A DNA stretch of 12,702 bases from Phycisphaerales bacterium UBA1926 (GCA_002337215.1 DDFO01000026.1:124706-137407), one strand, 5' to 3'. Counted from the stretch's first letter, positions 1-6,967 are shown. Numbers and translations are program-made. The notes: a model not told the origin generated them from the sequence alone.

Positions 1-80
1 ACGCACGGCCGGTCCGTCCCCCTTTTTTATGACAGCACGTCTGGCGCCGCGTCCTGTGTGAAGCGTTCTGCTCATCTGCG

Positions 81-129
81 CATGAAAGCCCCGCCCGGCC
101 GGGCATGGGGTACTGCGGCCGAGCGGGGC
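81..129 (-). terminator. Rho-independent terminator of the first dockerin-tailed gene
   Basis: Bases 88-94 (GCCCCGC) pair with 123-129 (GCGGGGC). After one mismatch (95/122), 96-101 pair with 116-121 (CGGCCG with CGGCCG), leaving a 14-base loop. Read on the minus strand, the stem lies about 30 bases after the stop codon at 160 and is followed by a short T run (TTTCATG). The weak T tract is the main reservation; the stem itself is long and GC-rich. Confidence 0.7.
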
Positions 130-159
130 AGACGGGTGCCCGATACGTTGCGGGTGAGA

Positions 160-1815
160 TTACGGGCAGCCCGCGTTGAAGTTGCTGACGAACAACCCGA
201 TGTCGGCAAGGTCCCAGATGCCGTCGTTGTTGAGGTCGGCGATGGGCTGGTTGCCCAGGAACCCGACAACAAACGCGTTGACATCGGCGAGATCGAGCAC
301 GCCCCAGAGCTGCGCGAGATCGGCCAAGTTGCACGGGCCGGTGTAGCAGGTCGGGTAGTAGCAGTGCTGGAGTTCCTGACCCTGAACATCGCGGAGCAGA
401 TTGGGAAGCTCCAAGAACTGGAAGAGCGGGAGTGGCTCGACGGGGAGGAGCTTCTCGATGCCGGGCATCTCGGGTGCCATCCCGATCGGGCGTTCCAGGC
501 AGCCTGAGATGCCGTTGTCCTCGGTTTTGACGAGGTAGTTGTCACCCGCGCCGAGGAACGGCGGGGGTGCCTGGTGTTCGACTCGGCCTGCCATGCCCCA
601 GCCGCAGGTGATGTCGCCGATCGCGACGGACTCACCCCAGGTTGGCCAGGCGGGGCCGGACGCGGGCGTGTCGCCGTAGGCGTTGACCCAGAATGGCATG
701 AGCATGGGATCGGTGAGCATCAGGAAGGCGTTGGGTGCGAAGGTCTCGATGTCGAAGATCGTCCCCGCGACGACAGGCGTTGCGAACCGGCGGTCGAACT
801 CGATGGAGGCGTAGCCGGGGTAGCCGCGGAGGACGGTTCCGTCCATCTCGACCGGCTGGTAGCGGAGCATGCCGAACGGCATGCCTCCGGGGTCGGTGAC
901 GATCATGAGGACGCCGTCGTCGATGCCGGGCCGGCCGAAGTCGGTGCGACCGGCGCTGTAGACGAAGCCGTCGGGCGCGACATCGACGCCGTGCCCGAAC
1001 TCGGCAACGTTGGGGTTGTCCGGCTCGTCTCGGTCGAAGGGCCAGTCGTAGTGGAAGTACCAGAGGGGAATGCCGCCCGGATCGACCTTCATGAGGATCG
1101 CGTCCTCACGCGCAGTCGGGTGCGGGGCGTCGATCGAGCGGTAGAGGATCGTGCCGCTGATGACCGCGGTGCGCTCGTTCTGATCGAACGCAACATCGGT
1201 GAACGCATGTGTCGGCGGTCCCTCGAGTGGCGGGACCGGCGGGACGAAGTACTGGAAGTTCCAGATCGGGATACCGAGCGGATCGGTGAAGAGCAGAGTC
1301 GGGTTTGCACCGATGTGCCCGGTGACGATGATCTCCTCGGACGGTTCGATGACATCGAGCGAGACACCGGGGTGCGGCGCGTGGATGGTGTCGCCGCTGA
1401 CGAGGTGTGGGTAGGACTTCGCCCACATGAATCGTCCGGCGGGATCGAGTCGGAGCAGGACGAGTTCAAGGCCCGGCTCGAATGATTTAGACTCGCCCGC
1501 GATGATGTAGCCGCCGTCATTGGTTTGCTGGACGCTGTAGGCGATGTCGTCCTCGGGTCCGCCCCAGACCTTGAGCCACTGGACGTTGCCGGCTTTGTTG
1601 TGTTTGACGATGTAGAAGTCGTAGTTGAAGATGCCGGTGAAATCGGGCACCTTGCGCCAGCCGACGGTGATGAATCCGCCGTCCATGGTCTGGTCGATCG
1701 AGAGCGATCCCTCGTCGTCGGGTGATGCGAGCTCGTACTGGTAATACTGGCCGGTCGTCGCACCCGCCGCGATGGCGAGGCCGGCCGCCGCTGCGATGAA
1801 TTGATGGCCGTACAT
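160..1815 (-). CDS. Secreted repeat protein with dockerin-like C-terminal tail (paralogue 1)
   Basis: About 551 residues. The N-terminus has a hydrophobic stretch rich in Ala and Gly (residues 6-22) with likely cleavage near TTG|Q. The body carries motifs such as DGGFITVG (residues 45-52) and DGGYIIAGES (100-109), each followed by a (I/L)(V/L)(K/R)-type strand and a Trp, which suggests beta-propeller-like repeats. The tail has one good calcium-loop repeat (DLNNDGIWDLADIGLF, then GCP) and a degenerate one before it (NLADLAQLWGVLDLADVNAF). This resembles the 'GC-type dockerin' tail of Phycisphaerales. The ATG at 1815 has AAGGGG six bases upstream (1822-1827). The in-frame ATG at 1833 would add RK to the signal peptide but has no ribosome site. 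It is the most divergent of three tandem paralogues; the other two lie upstream on the same strand. Role unknown: probably exported, possibly cell-surface attached. No enzyme motif seen. Confidence 0.85.
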   Translation of the reverse strand: MYGHQFIAAAAGLAIAAGATTGQYYQYELASPDDEGSLSIDQTMDGGFITVGWRKVPDFTGIFNYDFYIVKHNKAGNVQWLKVWGGPEDDIAYSVQQTNDGGYIIAGESKSFEPGLELVLLRLDPAGRFMWAKSYPHLVSGDTIHAPHPGVSLDVIEPSEEIIVTGHIGANPTLLFTDPLGIPIWNFQYFVPPVPPLEGPPTHAFTDVAFDQNERTAVISGTILYRSIDAPHPTAREDAILMKVDPGGIPLWYFHYDWPFDRDEPDNPNVAEFGHGVDVAPDGFVYSAGRTDFGRPGIDDGVLMIVTDPGGMPFGMLRYQPVEMDGTVLRGYPGYASIEFDRRFATPVVAGTIFDIETFAPNAFLMLTDPMLMPFWVNAYGDTPASGPAWPTWGESVAIGDITCGWGMAGRVEHQAPPPFLGAGDNYLVKTEDNGISGCLERPIGMAPEMPGIEKLLPVEPLPLFQFLELPNLLRDVQGQELQHCYYPTCYTGPCNLADLAQLWGVLDLADVNAFVVGFLGNQPIADLNNDGIWDLADIGLFVSNFNAGCP

Positions 1816-1848
1816 GGCAAACCCCTTCCGCATGGTGGGCCGGGGCGC

Positions 1849-1873
1849 GCCGTGTTCCTCCGAGGGGCACGGC
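1849..1873 (-). other. Hairpin in the 5' leader of paralogue 1
   Basis: Bases 1849-1854 (GCCGTG) pair perfectly with 1868-1873 (CACGGC). The 13-base loop can form an inner CCT/AGG stem (1857-1859 with 1863-1865). It lies between the candidate promoter near 1900 and the start at 1815, so it would be in the untranslated leader. In the transcript its apex contains GGAGG, which looks like a ribosome site but has no start codon at a usable distance. The loop does not match the loops in the leaders of paralogues 2 and 3. Confidence 0.4.
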
Positions 1874-1897
1874 GGCACCTCGGACTCCAACTCTATT

Positions 1898-1906
1898 TTA
1901 ATATCA
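1898..1906 (-). promoter_or_regulatory. Candidate extended -10 promoter for paralogue 1
   Basis: The minus strand reads TGATATTAA in an AT-rich patch, which is unusual for this GC-rich sequence. It fits an extended -10 element (TGn plus TATTAA, four of six matches to TATAAT). No convincing -35 is present. Transcription would start near 1890, giving a leader of about 75 bases. A similar nonamer, TGATAGTTA, lies upstream of paralogue 2. Confidence 0.35.
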
Positions 1907-1954
1907 CCCGCTGCCTTAGACACTTGCGATGGACCGATTCGTTCTGCGATTGCG

Positions 1955-2005
1955 CGAAAGAAGCCCCGCCGATCACCCCGTATGGGGAGGTGACGCGGCG
2001 GGGCT
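1955..2005 (-). terminator. Rho-independent terminator of paralogue 2
   Basis: Bases 1962-1971 (AGCCCCGCCG) pair perfectly with 1996-2005 (CGGCGGGGCT). Inside, CACC (1974-1977) can pair with GGTG (1989-1992). On the minus strand it starts about 40 bases after the stop codon at 2044 and is followed by TCTTTCG, a weak T tract. It separates paralogue 2 from the promoter region of paralogue 1. Confidence 0.75.
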
Positions 2006-2043
2006 CGGAAGAAGGCTCGTGGTCGCCCGATGGGTGCCGTTGT

Positions 2044-3678
2044 TCAGCAGCCGCCGGTGAAGCAGGAGATGAACAGGGCGACGTCGTTGAGATCCCAGAC
2101 ACCGAACGGGGGCGCGATGTCGCCGCAGGGGAGCGACCCGGTGAAGCACGTGATGAACGCGCTGATGTCGGTGAGGTCGAGCACGCCGTCGCCGTTGAGA
2201 TCGCACGGGCACGGGGTCGCGCCGCAGGCGCTGTCGTAGCAGAACGCGAGGTCGTCGGCTGTCGAATCGACGAGCAGGTCGGGAGCGGTCATGACCTTGA
2301 GGATGTAATCCGGGACGATGCCGTTCTGCTTGATGCTCGCGTTGAAGTCGGGGCCGAACTGCCAGGGGATCTCGTTGCATCCCGTTCCGCCGTTGTCGTC
2401 GGATTTGACGAGGAACGTCTCACCGGATCCGAAGGGGGCGGCCGGCGGGAAGAACTCGAGCTGGCCCGCCATGGCGTAGCCGCAGTCGGCGTCGGGGACG
2501 ACGGATTCACCCTGGGCGATGTTCGGGCCTCCGTACTCGTAGAACCACATGGGTGCGCCGCCGAACTGTGTGAGCCACATGGCGGGGCTCATGAACCCGC
2601 CGAAGGATCGATTCCGTCCTGCCTGGATAATGTCGCCGTCGTTATCGAAGCGGACGGCGGAGTAGGCGGACGAGACGTTGGCGACGAGGCCCGACGGATC
2701 GAAGTAGCGATACTCGCGCGACCATGTCGGGAATCCCCCGGGGTCGACGCTGACGAGGTGGGTGCCGGTGCCGGCGGCGGGCCCGCCGAAGTCGGTCCGG
2801 CCGTTGAGGATGATCCGGCCCGCGGGCGAGATGTCGAGCCCGTCGCCTGTTTCGCGGACATTCACCGCGACCTCATTGGACGGGTCGAGATCGAACGGGA
2901 AGTCGTAGTTCCAGACCCAGATGGGGCCTCCCGTGCCGTCGAGCCGGAGCAGGAAGGCGTCTTGGGCGGTGTGGAACGCGCCGGTGATCGGATCGATCTC
3001 GTCGCGGAGGGTTGTGCCGCTGATCACGAGCGAACCGTTGGTCGGGTCGTGCTTGATATCGGTGAACGCGAAGCGGGCGGCGAGGTCGGGGTCGGTGATC
3101 GGGTCGGCGTAGGTCGCGTTCCAGATCGGGAGGCCCCCCGGGCCGACGGCGAGCACGAGCGGCCGGCCGAAGACGTTGCCGGTGACATAGATCTGCTCAT
3201 TGAACCCGAGGTCGAGCGCGACACCCGGGTGGACGTCGTGGATCGGGTCGCCCTGGAAGGTCCCGAAGTAGAAGTTGTTCCAGACGAGCGAGCCGCCCGC
3301 GTCGAGACGGATGAGCAGCGTCTCGACGCCCGGATCGCCCGAGCTCGTGGACTCGGCGGCGACGATGTACCCGCCGTCGAAGAGCTGCTGAACGGAGTAG
3401 CCGATGTCCCGGCCCGGGCCCTGCCAGAGGCGCTGCCATTCGATGGTGCCGTCGGCGAAGTGCTTGGTGATCAGGACGTCCTCGTCGGGGGCGGTGACGT
3501 CGCCCGCGTCGCGGAAGCCGGTCGTGATGTACCCGCCGTCGTCGGTCTGGTGGATCGAGTAGGCGTGCTCGCGTTGCGGGTCTCCCTGGGCCCGCTGGAA
3601 AACGTCCGCGTTGGCGGCGGATCCCGCGAGAGTCGCGGCGATGCCGGCGGAGAGTGCGATGGTGGTGCTGGTGTTCAT
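2044..3678 (-). CDS. Secreted repeat protein with dockerin-like C-terminal tail (paralogue 2)
   Basis: 544 residues. Signal peptide with probable cleavage ANA24|D25. The body repeats the family motifs DGGYITTGF (47-55), DGGYIVAAES, then GRTDFGGP and CGYAMAGQ further on. The tail (490-544) has a canonical first calcium loop, DLNGDGVLDLTD, while the second reads DIAPPFGVWDLND and has lost the NxDG core. Both repeats end in a Cys-containing (C)FTG motif and the protein closes on GGC. The ATG at 3678 has AAAGG (3686-3690) seven bases upstream. An in-frame GTG at 3693 would add KGSI and a positive charge but has no ribosome site. It is much closer to paralogue 3 than to paralogue 1: in the 32 residues starting VFQR I count 24 identities with paralogue 3. 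It has its own leader and terminator. Exported; molecular function unknown. Confidence 0.87.
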   Translation of the reverse strand: MNTSTTIALSAGIAATLAGSAANADVFQRAQGDPQREHAYSIHQTDDGGYITTGFRDAGDVTAPDEDVLITKHFADGTIEWQRLWQGPGRDIGYSVQQLFDGGYIVAAESTSSGDPGVETLLIRLDAGGSLVWNNFYFGTFQGDPIHDVHPGVALDLGFNEQIYVTGNVFGRPLVLAVGPGGLPIWNATYADPITDPDLAARFAFTDIKHDPTNGSLVISGTTLRDEIDPITGAFHTAQDAFLLRLDGTGGPIWVWNYDFPFDLDPSNEVAVNVRETGDGLDISPAGRIILNGRTDFGGPAAGTGTHLVSVDPGGFPTWSREYRYFDPSGLVANVSSAYSAVRFDNDGDIIQAGRNRSFGGFMSPAMWLTQFGGAPMWFYEYGGPNIAQGESVVPDADCGYAMAGQLEFFPPAAPFGSGETFLVKSDDNGGTGCNEIPWQFGPDFNASIKQNGIVPDYILKVMTAPDLLVDSTADDLAFCYDSACGATPCPCDLNGDGVLDLTDISAFITCFTGSLPCGDIAPPFGVWDLNDVALFISCFTGGC

Positions 3679-3701
3679 GATTGAGCCTTTCACGTGCTCG
3701 G

Positions 3702-3717
3702 CGCCCCGGGTGGGGCG
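3702..3717 (-). other. Leader hairpin near the ribosome site of paralogue 2
   Basis: CGCCCC (3702-3707) pairs with GGGGCG (3712-3717) around a 4-base loop. It lies about 11 bases 5' of the Shine-Dalgarno element (3686-3690) in the transcript. A hairpin with nearly the same arms (GCGCCCC/GGGGCGC) occurs in the leader of paralogue 3 at 5704-5724, but there it sits 5' of the conserved hairpin and here 3' of it. Confidence 0.45.
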
Positions 3718-3739
3718 TCGTCCCTCGGGTTCGGGCGCT

Positions 3740-3765
3740 GCCGGCGGCTCTTCCCGTCCGCCGGC
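3740..3765 (-). other. Conserved leader hairpin of paralogue 2
   Basis: GCCGGCGG (3740-3747) pairs perfectly with CCGCCGGC (3758-3765). In the transcript the 10-base loop is ACGGGAAGAG. The leader of paralogue 3 has the same stem length and loop apart from the first loop base (GCGGGAAGAG), and one stem pair is changed on both sides (C-G to T-A). It ends 61 bases before the start codon at 3678. I do not recognise it as a known riboswitch or RNA family. Confidence 0.5.
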
Positions 3766-3810
3766 GCCCGGTGTCACTCTGTGAACGGAGGGTTTCTTCG
3801 TGACTCACCG

Positions 3811-3867
3811 TAACTATCAAATAATTACAAATAAATCATCTCACATAATGTTGTAAATATATAAAAA
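3811..3867 (-). promoter_or_regulatory. AT-rich promoter region of paralogue 2
   Basis: This stretch is strikingly AT-rich compared with everything around it. The minus strand contains TGATAGTTA (3819 to 3811), an extended -10-like nonamer similar to TGATATTAA upstream of paralogue 1. I see no good -35. The same patch supplies the T tract for the terminator of paralogue 3, so termination and initiation sites are nearly contiguous. The whole gene-free stretch 3679-3992 is accounted for by this region, the two leader hairpins and that terminator. Confidence 0.4.
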
Positions 3868-3897
3868 CCCCGCGAGACTGATCGCCTCGCGGGGTTT
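3855..3897 (-). terminator. Strong rho-independent terminator of paralogue 3
   Basis: AAACCCCGCGAG (3865-3876) pairs perfectly over 12 bases with CTCGCGGGGTTT (3886-3897) around a 9-base loop. On the minus strand the stem is followed by TTTTTATATATTT, a full T tract. It lies about 95 bases after the stop codon at 3993. This is one of the two clearest terminators in the window. Confidence 0.9.
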
Positions 3898-3992
3898 CGG
3901 GATGGGCGTCCGGAGATGCGTTGCGCGTTCCGGACGCGTGGGGCGTGATGGATCGAGCCTCGCGACGTCGGGGTGACGCCGGTCGTCTCGGC

Positions 3993-5624
3993 TTACGGGC
4001 AGCCGCCCGTGAAGCAGGTGACGAACAGGCCCAGGTCGGTGAGGTCCCAGATGCCGTCGCTGTTCAGGTCGCCGCACGGCAGCATGCCGGTGAAGCATCC
4101 GATGAACCCGCCGATATCCGCGAGGTCGAGGATGCCGTCCCCGTTGATATCGCAGGGGCAGGCGGGCTCGCCGGGCTCGCAGTCGTCGTCGTAGCAGAAC
4201 TCGCGTTCGGCGGCGTCGGCGGCCTGGAGGAAGTCCTCGGCGGTGATGTTCTCATCGACGTAGTTGGGACGGATCGGTGCCTGCAGGGCGCGGGCCTCGA
4301 ACTGCGGCTGGAAATCCCACCGGCGTTCCAGGCAGCCTGTCTCGCCGTCCTTGTTGTTCTTGACGAGATAGGTCTCGCCGTTGAGGAACGGCGCGTCCTC
4401 GAGGAAGAACTGACCCGCCATCGCGTAGCCGCAGGGCTCGGGGGTGGGGATGACCGACTCACCGCGCGAGGGCTTGTCGCCTCCGTATTCCCAGAACCAG
4501 ATCGGCGCGCCGCCGAACGAGGTGAGCGATTCCCAGGCGTGGGGCGTGCCCGCGGCGTCGGGGAGATGCCCGGTCTGGACGATGTTGAGCTCGCGGTCGA
4601 AGCGGACCGCCGCGTACGCGGTCTCGTGCCGGCCATCGGCACCGTCGGGAGAGAACGCGACGTACTCGGCCGACCAGGTCGGGAAGCCCGTCGGGTCGGT
4701 CGCGACCAGGTGGGTGCCCTTGGGCGCGAAGGGCCCGCCGAAATCGGTCCGGCCGTTGAGGATGATGTCGCCGTTCGGCCCGATGTCGAGCCCGTCGCCC
4801 GTCTCGCGGACGTTCATGATCGGCTCGTTGTCGGGGTCGAGGTCGAACGGGAAGTCGTAGTCCCAGCTCCAGATCAGCGAGCCGTCGAGGCGGGTCCGCA
4901 TCAGGAACGCGTCCTGCTCGACGAAGACCGCGCCGGCGATGTCGAAGCGGGGGTTCTGGCTCGTGCCGCTGACGACGAGCGATCCGTTCGTGCGGTCGAA
5001 CTTGATGTCGGTGAAGTTGTACCGCCCGCCCTCCTGGGGTCCGGCCGGGTGGGAGTAGATCGCTTCGTAGATCAGACCGCCGCCCGGTCCGACCGCGAGG
5101 ACGAGCGGATCGCCCGCGACGCTGCCTGTGACGAAGATCCGGCCCTCGGGGCCCTGGTCGAGCGCGACACCCGGGTGGGGGGTGTGGATCGGATCGCTCA
5201 TGAACGACCCGGTGTAGTACCGGTTCCACACGAGCGAGCCGGCGGCGTCGAGGCGGATGAGCAGGAGGCCCAGGACGGGGCTGCCCGAACTCGTCGACTC
5301 GGCGGCGACGATGTAGCCCCCGTCGAAGGTCTGCTGGACCGAATAACCGATATCACGACCCGGACCGTTCCAGCGGCGTTGCCATTCGATGGCGCCGTTC
5401 GACTTGTGCTTGGTGATCAGAACATCCTCGGCACCGCCCGCGGGGTCGTCGTCGCGGAAGCCGGTGGTGATATAGCCCCCGTCGTCGGTGCGGCTGATCG
5501 AGAACGCGTGCTCGCGGCTCTGATCCCCGGAGATCCGCTGAAAGATCTCGGCGTTGGCGGTGGTGGCGGTCAGGCCGGCGCAGAGCGACAGCGCAACGGC
5601 CCCGATGCAACGGGTGCTCATCAT
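3993..5624 (-). CDS. Secreted repeat protein with dockerin-like C-terminal tail (paralogue 3)
   Basis: 543 residues. Signal peptide with Arg at position 5, hydrophobic core 8-20 and likely cleavage ANA25|E26. The body has DGGYITTGF (48-56) and DGGYIVAAES (101-110), each followed by a short strand ending in Lys or Arg (VLITKH, LLIRLD) and a Trp, as in repetitive beta-propeller-like surface proteins. Later come GRTDFGGP and CGYAMAGQ, shared with paralogue 2. The tail has two intact calcium-type loops, DINGDGILDLAD (about 492-503) and DLNSDGIWDLTD (519-530), and closes on GGCP. The start is ATG-ATG at 5624/5621 with AAGG (5633-5636) eight bases upstream. An out-of-frame ATG lies within the spacer and forms a two-codon ATG-CCA-TGA that overlaps the start. 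Partner protein (cohesin or sorting machinery) is not in the window. No catalytic motif seen. Confidence 0.88.
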   Translation of the reverse strand: MMSTRCIGAVALSLCAGLTATTANAEIFQRISGDQSREHAFSISRTDDGGYITTGFRDDDPAGGAEDVLITKHKSNGAIEWQRRWNGPGRDIGYSVQQTFDGGYIVAAESTSSGSPVLGLLLIRLDAAGSLVWNRYYTGSFMSDPIHTPHPGVALDQGPEGRIFVTGSVAGDPLVLAVGPGGGLIYEAIYSHPAGPQEGGRYNFTDIKFDRTNGSLVVSGTSQNPRFDIAGAVFVEQDAFLMRTRLDGSLIWSWDYDFPFDLDPDNEPIMNVRETGDGLDIGPNGDIILNGRTDFGGPFAPKGTHLVATDPTGFPTWSAEYVAFSPDGADGRHETAYAAVRFDRELNIVQTGHLPDAAGTPHAWESLTSFGGAPIWFWEYGGDKPSRGESVIPTPEPCGYAMAGQFFLEDAPFLNGETYLVKNNKDGETGCLERRWDFQPQFEARALQAPIRPNYVDENITAEDFLQAADAAEREFCYDDDCEPGEPACPCDINGDGILDLADIGGFIGCFTGMLPCGDLNSDGIWDLTDLGLFVTCFTGGCP

Positions 5625-5665
5625 GGCATTTTCCTTCTCGAAACGGGGTTGTGTGCCCGGGCCGG

Positions 5666-5757
5666 TGTCGGCGGCTCTTCCCGCCCGCCGACAGCCCGGT
5701 TTCGCGCCCCAGGGGGTGGGGCGCCCGGCCCGTGTGGGTGACGCGTTTCGACGCGTC
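5666..5757 (-). other. Structured 5' leader of paralogue 3 with three hairpins
   Basis: Three perfect hairpins follow one another in the transcript. First, GACGCGT (5740-5746) with ACGCGTC (5751-5757) around a 4-base loop. Second, GCGCCCC (5704-5710) with GGGGCGC (5718-5724) around a 7-base loop. Third, TGTCGGCGG (5666-5674) with CCGCCGACA (5685-5693) around a 10-base loop that reads GCGGGAAGAG in the transcript. The third is the counterpart of 3740-3765 in front of paralogue 2. The start codon is 41 bases further on. No intrinsic terminator with a T tract follows any of them, so simple attenuation is not evident. Confidence 0.5.
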
Positions 5758-5861
5758 CAACGGTCCGGCTCAAGTAGTGAGCGATGAACTCGGCGGACCG
5801 GTCACGCGCCATCACGAAAAAACTCGGACGATCCGGGTGTCCGTGGATCATCCGCGTGCGG

Positions 5862-5867
5862 TACGCT
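5862..5867 (+). promoter_or_regulatory. Candidate -10 element of the outer-membrane protein gene
   Basis: TACGCT preceded by GG sits 34 bases before the ATG at 5902 and fits the TAnnnT form of a -10 hexamer. Similar GGTAYGCT octamers occur before the sigma-factor gene (9421-9428) and the cysteine-rich gene (11205-11212). No clear -35 is visible. The rest of 5758-5901 shows nothing else I can name. Confidence 0.25.
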
Positions 5868-5901
5868 CCGCCCGATCGGTCATGCGGATGCAGGAGGCAG
5901 G

Positions 5902-6948
5902 ATGCGGCGATTCATGAAAACGACCAACAACAGCATGCTCGGGGCGGCGTTCGGTGCCGTCATGGTCTCGGGGCTTGTGGGCACCGCGGCGGCGCAGGCC
6001 GTTGACGACGGCGCCCTCGGCGAGAGCGATGCCGGCGGGCCGGCCGTGCCGGTGGTCAACAGCAAGGACGACTACCTCGCGCTCGACCGCGACGAACGCC
6101 GGGTGTTCTCACGCGCCCGGCGGCCCGATGTGAGTTTCTTTGTCGAGGGCGGGGGGCGTTACTCGAGCGCCTCCGAGCTCGACGGGACGAACGCCGACGT
6201 CTCCGTCGCCCGTCTCCGCGCGGCGCTCGGGCTCTCGTTCCGCGTCAACGACGACACCGACTTCATCCTCCGGCTCGGCAACGAGTTCTCGTTCTACGAG
6301 TTCGAGAACGGCGCCGGCATCGTCCCCGGAATGCCCGCGGTCGATGAACCCTTCGACAGCGTCCGCTCGACGACGCTCACGCCCCTGCTCCGGTCGCTCC
6401 CGGAGACGGGCTGGCAGTGGACGCTCGGCGGGCGCGTGACGAGTGCGGGCGAGCCGGGCGCGGACTTCAACGACTCCATCGCGGCCGGCGGGTTCGTGCT
6501 CGCGTCGTACGACATCGCCGAGAACTTCCGGCTCGGGGCTGGGGTGAACATCGTCACCCGCCTCGAGGGCGGGCTGTTCGTCTTCCCGATCCCGGTGATC
6601 CAGTGGGACATCGCCGATGACCTCCGGATCGGCACCACCGAGCGAGGCTTCGGGCTGACCTATTTCATCGACGCCAACTGGCGGATCGGGGCCGACGTCA
6701 CGTTTATGCGGCGCGAGTACCGCCTCGCCGACGACAACGCGATCCCCGGGGGTTCGTTCACCGACATCCGCGTGCCGGTCGCGCTCGCGGTGACGTATTC
6801 GCCGAGCCCCAAGACGGTGATCACGGGCCGGATCGGGTCCGAGGTCATCGGGGACCTCGAGTTCAACGACCGCAACGAGAACGAGGTCGCGAGCTACGAC
6901 CTCTCGCCCACGCTGATGGTCGGGCTCGATCTGCGGATCGCGTTCTAG
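5902..6948 (+). CDS. Probable outer-membrane beta-barrel protein
   Basis: 348 residues. A signal peptide spans about residues 1-32 (RR near the start, hydrophobic core 12-30, AAAQA cleavage region). A short linker follows. From about residue 72 the chain alternates short amphipathic strands and Asp/Asn/Gly turns: VSFFVEGGGRY, LRAALGLSFRV, FILRLGNEFSFYEF, FRLGAGVNIVTRLEGG, WRIGADVTFMRREYRLAD, VALAVTYSPSPKTVITGRIG. It ends LMVGLDLRIAF; a terminal Phe is the usual C-terminal signature of barrel proteins handled by the BAM complex. AGGAGG (5892-5897) lies four bases before the ATG at 5902; the ATG at 5914 is an alternative. The family may be the planctomycete DUF6268-type barrels, but I cannot confirm that. 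It converges on the isomerase gene with only 19 bases between and no terminator visible there. Substrate or function unknown. Confidence 0.8.
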   Translation: MRRFMKTTNNSMLGAAFGAVMVSGLVGTAAAQAVDDGALGESDAGGPAVPVVNSKDDYLALDRDERRVFSRARRPDVSFFVEGGGRYSSASELDGTNADVSVARLRAALGLSFRVNDDTDFILRLGNEFSFYEFENGAGIVPGMPAVDEPFDSVRSTTLTPLLRSLPETGWQWTLGGRVTSAGEPGADFNDSIAAGGFVLASYDIAENFRLGAGVNIVTRLEGGLFVFPIPVIQWDIADDLRIGTTERGFGLTYFIDANWRIGADVTFMRREYRLADDNAIPGGSFTDIRVPVALAVTYSPSPKTVITGRIGSEVIGDLEFNDRNENEVASYDLSPTLMVGLDLRIAF

Positions 6949-6967
6949 CAGTCACGATGTCCCGCGT

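Noticed and set aside
5..30. CCCCCTTTTTT after a short ACGG/CCGT inverted repeat at the left edge
   Set aside because: It looks like the end of a plus-strand terminator, but the visible stem is only four bases and is separated from the T run; the rest would lie outside the window.
574..1485. Plus-strand open frame of 303 codons opposite paralogue 1
   Set aside because: Antisense shadow with no ribosome site and no recognisable motif.
1801..3684. Plus-strand open frame of 627 codons opposite paralogue 2
   Set aside because: It is the mirror of the minus-strand gene in GC-rich DNA. Its protein is Arg/Glu/Val/Asp/Gly-rich without domain or signal peptide, while the minus strand has signal peptide, repeat motifs and calcium loops.
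160..5624. Recent duplication or mobile amplification of the three paralogues
   Set aside because: No flanking direct repeats, transposase or near-identical DNA blocks; the protein divergence shows the duplications are old.
3921..5741. Plus-strand open frame of 606 codons opposite paralogue 3
   Set aside because: Same composition artefact. It runs through the terminator side and the structured leader of a well-supported minus-strand gene.
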